Assembly (NCBI GenBank): GCA_030065115.1
Contig: JASJDO010000004.1
Coordinates: 1 to 48,167 of the forward strand
Reading direction: 5' to 3'
Length of the DNA stretch: 48,167 bases
Source: Rhizobiaceae bacterium
GTDB lineage: Bacteria; Pseudomonadota; Alphaproteobacteria; Rhizobiales; Rhizobiaceae
Shown here: one piece after another, positions 42,309 through 48,167 of the stretch
Numbering within the stretch: position 1 is the first letter of the stretch
How the letters are laid out: every line of letters begins with the position of its first letter
Translations under genes and position numbers: made by a program
The notes under the pieces: generated by a model
Told to the model about the DNA's origin: nothing
The model's input: the letters and a program-made list of their open reading frames with translations, nothing else
Database searches by the model: none

Positions 42309-42787
42309 TCGGAGACGATTTTTGCCTGTATTCCAAACACTTCCAGCTGCGCAAGCCCAGTATAGAGGACATCCCACATATATTCACAGCGACCAGGGTC
42401 AAGGGCTTTAACGACGGAATGGCGTGGGATCCTCCTGAATCAATGTCGGATCTTGAGGAGCCGTTATTGAGAAATCTGCAGGGTTGGAAAAATGGCACCA
42501 ACTACACGTTTACAATCGAGGAAAAGACTACTGAAACGTTTTTGGGGAGAATCTCGATACGCCATGAAGAAGGCCAAGTATACGACATCGGATTCTGGAC
42601 ACATCCGGAGCATCAGCGAAAAGGAATAATGACAGAAGTTGTTGCAGAGGTAATCAATTTCGGTTTTGACAATTTAGACGCGGAAACCATTTATGCTGGG
42701 CATGCCGTTTGGAATATCGCCAGCAAAAAGGTGTTAGAGAAAAACGGATTTGCCTTTGTTGACATCCAGAAAAATGGTTTTGAGTAG
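42305..42787 (+). CDS. GNAT-family N-acetyltransferase, copy 2
   Basis: A 160-residue RimJ/RimL-type acetyltransferase. The start FQLRKPSIEDIPHIFTATRVKG is typical. IGFWTHPEHQRKGIMTEVVAEVINFGF holds the acetyl-CoA motif QRKGIM, and AVWNIASKKVLEKNGF is motif B. It overlaps the preceding GNAT gene by 4 bp. The two copies are only distantly similar, so this is not a fresh tandem duplication. A bidirectional terminator follows at 42886-42909. Confidence 0.85.
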   Translation: MIGDDFCLYSKHFQLRKPSIEDIPHIFTATRVKGFNDGMAWDPPESMSDLEEPLLRNLQGWKNGTNYTFTIEEKTTETFLGRISIRHEEGQVYDIGFWTHPEHQRKGIMTEVVAEVINFGFDNLDAETIYAGHAVWNIASKKVLEKNGFAFVDIQKNGFE

Positions 42788-42885
42788 GATGGAGCTGCAG
42801 TTTCAATCAAATTGTATTGTTTGGCAAAAAACGATTGGGCAAACCGGATTACATAGAAACAAACCACACCCGGTTGGAAAATAAA

Positions 42886-42909
42886 AAAAAGCGCCCTAAG
42901 GCGCTTTTT
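42886..42909. terminator. Bidirectional intrinsic terminator
   Basis: AAAAAGCGCC-CTAA-GGCGCTTTTT forms a perfect 10-bp inverted repeat with a 4-nt loop, A-rich on the left and T-rich on the right. It can end transcription of the GNAT genes from the left and of degP from the right. Confidence 0.92.
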
Positions 42910-42932
42910 CGTTTTGTGGTTGGTTTTTGTTT

Positions 42933-44426
42933 TTATTCAATACGCACTACAACAAAGCGGATATCACCAGTTGCTGAAGATACCATCAGAAGTGCGTTCT
43001 TGCGCCCTTCCTCTTTAAGTTTTGCTACCTGTTCTTCAGCTTCTTCAAGGGTTTCCACAGGCTCCTGGCCAATTTGAACAATCACTTCACCAGCCTGAAT
43101 ACCCTTGTCCTGCGCTGCTGAGCCCGCTTCAACCTCATTGATGAACAAGCCCTTTGTGTCCTCACCGATCTTTGCGTCTTCACGGGTTTCGTCGGTGATT
43201 TCTGAAAGCGTCAGCCCAAGAAGTGGCTTGGTGACAGGTTCATCTTCCTGCTCTTCATTACCGGTAGTCAGCGATGCGTTTTTCTTTTCACCGTCTTCCA
43301 GACGGCCAAGTTTCACGCCAACCGTTTGCTCTTTGCCTTTGCGCCACACAACCACGTCGACTTCCTTGTCGACAGCGGTTTCAGCAACAATGATCGGCAG
43401 GTCACGCATTTCGGCAACATCCTGACCATCGAAAGTCAGAATAACGTCACCGGATTTCAGACCACTCTTTTCGGCTGGACCATCCTTGACGACACCACTC
43501 ACAAGTGCGCCTGATGCCCTCGATAGACCAAGGCTTTCAGCGATTTCATCGGTCACGGTCTGGATTTGCACACCCAGCCAGCCGCGGCGGGTCTCGCCAA
43601 ATTCAACCAATTGGTCGATCACCCGGGTCGCGAGATTTGATGGAATTGAGAAACCAATACCAATCGATCCGCCAGATGGAGAGATGATCGCGGTGTTGAT
43701 GCCAACAACTTCGCCATTCATGTTGAACAGTGGACCACCAGAATTACCTCGGTTGATTGCAGCATCCGTTTGAATGAAATTATCATAAGGCCCGGAAGAA
43801 ATATCGCGTTCAACCGCAGATACGATGCCCAGGCTGACCGAACCACCAAGACCAAACGGGTTACCGATCGCCATCACCCAATCGCCGATACGCGCCTTGC
43901 CGGAATCACCAAATGGAACTGCGTTCAGCTTGCCTTCCGGCTCGACTTTCAAAACAGCAATGTCTGTTTTTGGATCGGTACCCACCAATTCCGCGACTAG
44001 TTTACTGCCATCAGAGAAATTAACGGTGATTTCATCAGCATCTGCAATCACGTGATTATTGGTGATGATGATACCCTTCTCATCAATCACAAAGCCTGAA
44101 CCAAGCGAATTTCTGGTTCTGGGACTGTTGTTTTCACCTTCGGGCCCTTGCGGGAACAGGTCATTGAAAAAGTCCTGGAATGGAGAACCTTCCGGCACAC
44201 GCGGGATCGGAATATTGCGGCGAGTATTATTCTCCACTTTCTGGGATGTGGAAATGTTCACAACCGCAGACATCAACCCTTCCGCCAAATCAGCGACCGA
44301 AACCGGGCCTTGAGCATAGGCTTGTGTGTTGGGTGCAATCGCTGGCTGCGCCGCGACGATGGAAACCGCTAACCCTGCCGCCGCTGCAAGCTTCGTTACG
44401 CCCTTAATTGAAGTGAAAAAACTCAT
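42933..44426 (-). CDS. degP: DegP/HtrA-type periplasmic serine protease
   Basis: A 497-residue exported protease. The signal peptide is about residues 1-38, ending AYA. The catalytic triad is His125 in IITNNHVIADADE, Asp155 in DPKTDIAVLKVE and Ser229 in NRGNSGGPLFNMNG. Two PDZ domains follow (RGWLGVQIQTVT and LLGLTLSEITDETRE). It degrades and refolds damaged envelope proteins. ATG 44426 has GGAGGC 10 bp upstream; the extension to 44462 would disrupt the signal peptide. It belongs to the hflK-hflC-DUF2065-degP cluster common in Rhizobiales. Confidence 0.95.
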   Translation of the reverse strand: MSFFTSIKGVTKLAAAAGLAVSIVAAQPAIAPNTQAYAQGPVSVADLAEGLMSAVVNISTSQKVENNTRRNIPIPRVPEGSPFQDFFNDLFPQGPEGENNSPRTRNSLGSGFVIDEKGIIITNNHVIADADEITVNFSDGSKLVAELVGTDPKTDIAVLKVEPEGKLNAVPFGDSGKARIGDWVMAIGNPFGLGGSVSLGIVSAVERDISSGPYDNFIQTDAAINRGNSGGPLFNMNGEVVGINTAIISPSGGSIGIGFSIPSNLATRVIDQLVEFGETRRGWLGVQIQTVTDEIAESLGLSRASGALVSGVVKDGPAEKSGLKSGDVILTFDGQDVAEMRDLPIIVAETAVDKEVDVVVWRKGKEQTVGVKLGRLEDGEKKNASLTTGNEEQEDEPVTKPLLGLTLSEITDETREDAKIGEDTKGLFINEVEAGSAAQDKGIQAGEVIVQIGQEPVETLEEAEEQVAKLKEEGRKNALLMVSSATGDIRFVVVRIE

Positions 44427-44606
44427 TCGCTGAAAGCCTCCGATATATGATGGCAAACCCATCTTTCTTTCACATATACCGCATCAAGACGCGGCTGATA
44501 ACCGATCATATCCAAAACTCACGCAGGATTGTATTCGCGTGTACTCTGGTATTTCTTGTTTCTAGATACGAGTGAAATATGACCAATTGTTGCAAAAAAC
44601 AATTTT

Positions 44607-44792
44607 CTACCCTTTGACCAGCCAGACAATGAAAACGCCCAGCCCTACGGCAAACAGACCGCAGGTCCTGAGCGTTTGGTCAGGCATTCTCGCCATTTCA
44701 TTGACCATATTGCGCATCGCATTTGGAAAGACGGCATACACCAGCCCTTCAATCACAAACACCAAGCCAATCGCGACAACAAGTTCACTCAT
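44607..44792 (-). CDS. DUF2065 small membrane protein
   Basis: A 61-residue protein with two hydrophobic helices separated by a short charged loop. LVVAIGLVFVIEGLVYAVFP and CGLFAVGLGVFIVWLVKG are typical of DUF2065. The family is almost always found just downstream of hflC, as here (21 bp gap), suggesting a link to the HflKC-FtsH membrane complex. The role is unknown. Confidence 0.9.
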   Translation of the reverse strand: MSELVVAIGLVFVIEGLVYAVFPNAMRNMVNEMARMPDQTLRTCGLFAVGLGVFIVWLVKG

Positions 44793-44813
44793 GTGCAGGT
44801 CAAGCGCGCGCCC

Positions 44814-45719
44814 TTATTGGCCCGCACCTGCAGCCGCACCAGAACCATTCGGATTCTGGAAATAACGGAAGAAGTCAGAATTTGGCGACAAAACCATGGT
44901 GGTACCACTCTCCTGCAATGCCTGACTGTAGGCCGTCATCGAGCGATAGAATTCAAAGAATTCTGGGTCACGACCGAAAGCATCCGCAAAGATTGCATTA
45001 CGCTCGCCCTCTCCCTCACCGCGGAGAATTTCGCCATCACGTTGGGCTGCAGCCTTGATCTCGACCACCTGACGATCCGCACGAGCACGAATACGACGTG
45101 CTGCTTCCTGACCACGGGCACGCAGTCTTTCAGCTTCTGCCAACCGTTCCGATCGCATCCTGGCAAACGTTTGATCAGAGACTTCAGCGGTTAGATCTGT
45201 TCGACGAATACGCACATCTTCGATCTCCAAACCAAGTGATGTCGCATCAGGACGCAACTGGTCACGGACTTCGCGCATCATGGCCAAACGTTCTTCAGAA
45301 AGCGCCGCTTCGAAGCCTCTGAGACCGTAAACACGGCGCAATGCAGCATCGAGACGTGTCCGCAGACGCTGCTCGGCAAGTGTCAGATTACCTGATACCT
45401 GCTGACGGAACTTGGTACCATCAGCAACACGATAAGTAAGGAACGCGTCCACCTCATAAAATTTACCGCCTGAAACCTGAACACGAATATCTTCAAGATC
45501 AAACCGCAACAAACGGTCTTCAATGATTTGCACCGTGTCCAAACCAAAAGCGGCGAATGGAGCCTTAAAGTAAAGGCCCGGCTCCGTTTCCACGCGCTGG
45601 ATTTCTCCGAACCGTAGAACAATCGCCTGGTCTCGCTCGTTTACCACAAACAGTGAGTTGTAAATCAGGTAAGCGACTACCGCCACAATGGCGAAGATAA
45701 ATGGCATACGATTAGACAT
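44814..45719 (-). CDS. hflC: HflC, SPFH-family regulator of FtsH
   Basis: A 301-residue protein with an N-terminal transmembrane helix (about residues 7-25) and an SPFH domain (VNERDQAIVLRFGEIQRVETEPGLYFKAPF, then IEDVRIRRTDLTAEVSDQTFARMRSERLAEAERLRA). With HflK it forms a large cage around the FtsH protease and controls its turnover of membrane proteins. Its ATG overlaps the last base of the hflK stop codon. Length is normal. Confidence 0.95.
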   Translation of the reverse strand: MSNRMPFIFAIVAVVAYLIYNSLFVVNERDQAIVLRFGEIQRVETEPGLYFKAPFAAFGLDTVQIIEDRLLRFDLEDIRVQVSGGKFYEVDAFLTYRVADGTKFRQQVSGNLTLAEQRLRTRLDAALRRVYGLRGFEAALSEERLAMMREVRDQLRPDATSLGLEIEDVRIRRTDLTAEVSDQTFARMRSERLAEAERLRARGQEAARRIRARADRQVVEIKAAAQRDGEILRGEGEGERNAIFADAFGRDPEFFEFYRSMTAYSQALQESGTTMVLSPNSDFFRYFQNPNGSGAAAGAGQ

Positions 45720-46858
45720 TATTGCGCTCCCTGATTTTGTCTTGCGCGATTATTGATTTCGGGCAGCGGCAGATATGGAACCACGCCCTGTCCGTTTCCT
45801 TGTTCAACAATCACCTTGTTTGAGTCACCCAGAACCTTTTCCATGGTTTCAAGGAACAAGCGCTTGCGGGTCACATCTGGCGCTTTCGCGTATTCGTCAT
45901 AAACTGATATAAAGCGCTGAGCTTCACCCTTCGCCTCTTCAACCACACGGTTCTTGTAGGCTGCAGCATCTTCGAGAATTTGCGCAGCTTCACCACGAGC
46001 AGCACCCAATATGCGGTTGGAGTACTGATTGGCTTCCTCGATGAACTGGTCTTCGTTTTGTTCAGCACGCTGAACTTCGTCAAATGCATCTGCCACTTCA
46101 CCCGGAGGCGGCGCCACATCCTCAATGTTGACGGCGTTGATATTCAAACCAGCACCATAGCTATCAAGCGTTGTCTGAGTGATTTGACGAACTTCGTCTG
46201 CAATACCGGCCCGATCATCGCGGAAAATATCCTGGGCAGGCCGTTTGCCAACCACCTCACGCATCGCACTTTCCGCGACCTGACGAACCATTCCTTCTGG
46301 CTCTTTTACGTTGAAGAGATAATCGTTCGGAGATGTCACCTGATAAAGAACCGAGAATGCCACATCCACAATGTTCTGGTCACCGGAAAGCATCATGCCG
46401 GCTGTATTGGATGTGCGGCCTGTTGAACCAATGTTGATCTGATTCTCTGCAGTGTTCGCCACTTCATAGGTTTCAATCGGCCAAAGATGGAAATGCAGAC
46501 CCGCAGTCGAAACTTCTTGCTTTGGCTTACCAAAACGCAACTCTACGCCAAGCTCATCTTCCTGAATGGTATAGAAAGCTTGTGTTAGGTAGAGACCGAT
46601 CAACACAACTGTGCCTATGCCAATTGTCAGAGGATTAAGACCTCCACCACCGGGCATGGCTTTTCTCAGCTGGTCCTGGCCTTTGCGGATAATATCTTCG
46701 AGATCCGGTGGCTGTTGTCCACCTCCACCGCCACCACCGTTTGGTGGGCGGTTTCCTCCGCCATTGCCCCAAGGGCCGCCACCGCCGCCATTGTTGCCAT
46801 TATTTCCGCCGCCGCCCCAAGGGCCGCCGCCTCCACCACTTTGATTACTCCAGGGCAT
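45719..46858 (-). CDS. hflK: HflK, SPFH-family regulator of FtsH
   Basis: A 379-residue protein. The first ~70 residues are almost all Gly, Asn and Pro with repeated GGGGPWG motifs, the long low-complexity cytoplasmic tail of alphaproteobacterial HflK. A helix lies at about residues 77-95, and then the SPFH domain follows (YTIQEDELGVELRFGKPKQEVSTAGLHFHLWPIE). VNIEDVAPPPGEVADAFDEV and the Ala/Glu-rich AANQYSNRILGAARGEAAQIL-like helix follow. It forms a complex with HflC encoded next. ATG 46858 gives the full Gly-rich tail. Confidence 0.95.
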   Translation of the reverse strand: MPWSNQSGGGGGPWGGGGNNGNNGGGGGPWGNGGGNRPPNGGGGGGGQQPPDLEDIIRKGQDQLRKAMPGGGGLNPLTIGIGTVVLIGLYLTQAFYTIQEDELGVELRFGKPKQEVSTAGLHFHLWPIETYEVANTAENQINIGSTGRTSNTAGMMLSGDQNIVDVAFSVLYQVTSPNDYLFNVKEPEGMVRQVAESAMREVVGKRPAQDIFRDDRAGIADEVRQITQTTLDSYGAGLNINAVNIEDVAPPPGEVADAFDEVQRAEQNEDQFIEEANQYSNRILGAARGEAAQILEDAAAYKNRVVEEAKGEAQRFISVYDEYAKAPDVTRKRLFLETMEKVLGDSNKVIVEQGNGQGVVPYLPLPEINNRARQNQGAQ

Positions 46859-47019
46859 TTATTGTCCTTGCGTTAAAAGGAAGAATTTCTTCTCCACGTT
46901 ATAGGTATGGAAGCCTTCGCTTTCAATGACTGACGCGTCCTTATGTCCAAGAGCGTTAAGACCGCCAGAAATGACTACTTTTTTCGATTTGTTTCAGCAC
47001 TTTATCTGATTTACCTGAA

Positions 47020-47538
47020 TCAGGCACTCACCCGCTCATAGACCACATACAGCGTTTCAGCGCTATCCTTTTCGCCGCGTGGCACTTCTTCACGCTCAAT
47101 TGGGGTCCATTCGGCTTCCAGAATGTCTGGAAATCGTGTGTCACCCTCGGGTTCTGCCATGACATGGGTAACATACAGTTTGGAGGCATGGGAAAGCGTT
47201 TCTGCATATATCTGCCCACCACCAATCACGCAGATTTCATCTGCATGATTTTCTTGCGCCCAACCTTCTGCAAGAAACAAAGCTGCATCAATACTTTGTG
47301 CGTGAACGGTATCATCAGCAACAAATTCAGACCGCGAAACAACAATGTTCAATCGACCGGGAAGTGCTTTGCCAATACTTTCAAAGGTTTTACGCCCCAT
47401 GATGATCGGTTTACCCATCGTATCCCGTTTGAATCGCTTGAGATCAGTCGAAAGATGCCAAGGCATCCCTCCCTCCTTGCCGATGACACCGTTTTTTGCA
47501 ACGGCAACTACGAGCGCTACGGGGATTCTGGTGCTCAT
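47020..47538 (-). CDS. folA: Dihydrofolate reductase
   Basis: A 172-residue enzyme that reduces dihydrofolate with [37 protein letters not shown] carries the Met20-loop region and the active acidic residue. [27 protein letters not shown] is the NADPH-binding motif, and [12 protein letters not shown] is the Gly-Gly segment. Its start overlaps the thyA stop by 4 bp; coupling of thyA and folA is common because thymidylate synthase makes dihydrofolate. Confidence 0.96.
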   Translation of the reverse strand: MSTRIPVALVVAVAKNGVIGKEGGMPWHLSTDLKRFKRDTMGKPIIMGRKTFESIGKALPGRLNIVVSRSEFVADDTVHAQSIDAALFLAEGWAQENHADEICVIGGGQIYAETLSHASKLYVTHVMAEPEGDTRFPDILEAEWTPIEREEVPRGEKDSAETLYVVYERVSA

Positions 47539-48167
47539 ACAGCCACCGGAGCTTTGATGTGTCCGTGAGCCTCATATCCAATCAGCTCAAAATCCTCGAA
47601 CTTAAATTCAAACAGATCTTTCACATCCGGGTTGACCCGCATGGATGGCAAGTCAAGCGGTTCACGCGAAAGCTGTAATTTCGCCTGATCAAAATGATTG
47701 TGATAAAGATGGGCATCACCGAATGTGTGCACAAAATCCCCTGCTTCCAGATCACAGACCTGCGCCAGCATAATGGTAAGCAGCGCATAAGAAGCGATGT
47801 TAAACGGCACCCCGAGAAATATATCAGCCGAACGTTGGTAGAGCTGACAGGACAATTTGCCATCCGCCACATAAAATTGGAACAGGCAATGACAGGGAGG
47901 TAGCGCCATCTCATCGACAAGTGCCGGATTCCAGGCACTCACGATATGCCGGCGGGAATTCGGATTATTTTTTAAAGAATCTACCAGTTTTGAAATCTGA
48001 TCGACCGAGCCGCCTGCAGGATCCGGCCACGATCGCCATTGGTAGCCATAGACAGGCCCAAGATCACCGCTTTCATCGGCCCATTCATCCCAAATAGAAA
48101 CACCATTATCTTTTAACCATTTGATATTGGTATCCCCTCTCAGAAACCACAAGAGCTCAATAATGAT
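47535..48167 (-). CDS. thyA: Thymidylate synthase (partial, 5' end beyond window)
   Basis: The C-terminal 210 residues of ThyA, open to the window edge; about 54 N-terminal residues are missing. [39 protein letters not shown], the catalytic Cys region [39 protein letters not shown] and [22 protein letters not shown] are canonical. It methylates dUMP with methylenetetrahydrofolate. No start codon is visible: the frame continues upstream of 48152 as IIIELL. Confidence 0.96.
   Translation of the reverse strand: MIIELLWFLRGDTNIKWLKDNGVSIWDEWADESGDLGPVYGYQWRSWPDPAGGSVDQISKLVDSLKNNPNSRRHIVSAWNPALVDEMALPPCHCLFQFYVADGKLSCQLYQRSADIFLGVPFNIASYALLTIMLAQVCDLEAGDFVHTFGDAHLYHNHFDQAKLQLSREPLDLPSMRVNPDVKDLFEFKFEDFELIGYEAHGHIKAPVAV

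Noticed and set aside
46611-46844. A proline-rich plus-strand protein opposite the hflK start
   Set aside because: It is the antisense image of the Gly-rich HflK tail (Gly codons read as Pro).
1-48167. tRNA or rRNA genes, CRISPR arrays, phage or transposase genes
   Set aside because: I saw no T-loop-like tRNA signature outside coding sequence, no regularly spaced repeats and no transposase or integrase motifs.

Overview
The window looks like chromosomal DNA of an alphaproteobacterium, most likely of the order Hyphomicrobiales (Rhizobiales) and possibly marine. I infer this from the gene order at the right end (thyA-folA-hflK-hflC-DUF2065-degP, then serB/miaA and ilvIH), the glycine-rich HflK N-terminus, the DctB-type kinase, and protein sequences typical of that group. 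Base composition looks moderate, near 50% GC by eye. I saw no rRNA, tRNA, CRISPR array or intact insertion sequence.

Layout. (1) 1-2569, minus strand: dctB, a dctD-like regulator that lacks the AAA+ domain, and the first codons of a secreted protein that is probably a TRAP solute-binding protein. (2) 2639-5207, plus: an ECHDC3-like crotonase without the usual catalytic glutamates, and an acyl-CoA synthetase. (3) 5562-20273: the most unusual part, two divergent gene groups around an intergenic region at 10434-10581 that carries two palindromes. The minus arm reads sulfatase, class II aldolase, GntR regulator, CoA-binding protein, O-acetylhomoserine sulfhydrylase (MetY). The plus arm reads a TauA-like ABC importer (three genes), a cytoplasmic DMSO/biotin-sulfoxide-reductase-type molybdoenzyme, a D-2-hydroxyacid dehydrogenase, a SELENBP1-type methanethiol oxidase, a 2Fe-2S ferredoxin, a second CoA-binding protein and an FGGY sugar kinase. 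(4) 20645-30382: signalling and housekeeping genes (cNMP-EAL protein, aldo-keto reductase, two LysE exporters, dgkA, pdxJ, a Popeye-like protein, a large hybrid kinase, a RecD-like helicase). (5) 30477-33279: a Tat-signal orphan, an SDR, an AraC regulator and an orphan nuoB. (6) 33321-38760, minus: an ilv transcription unit with a leader-peptide attenuator, in which ilvI and ilvH are separated by two EamA transporters and a GST. (7) 38761-48167: a CueR-controlled glutaredoxin-MauE gene, miaA, serB, two GNATs, degP, DUF2065, hflC, hflK, folA and partial thyA.

The 5.5-20.3 kb region reads as one organosulfur uptake and breakdown locus. My working model is inference. An intact sulfur compound is imported, any sulfate ester is removed in the cytoplasm, an S-oxide is reduced by the molybdoenzyme, and the carbon skeleton is phosphorylated by the FGGY kinase and split by the aldolase. 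Released methanethiol is oxidised to sulfide or fixed into methionine/homocysteine by MetY. The sequence does not reveal the substrate, and I know of no characterised pathway with this exact gene set.
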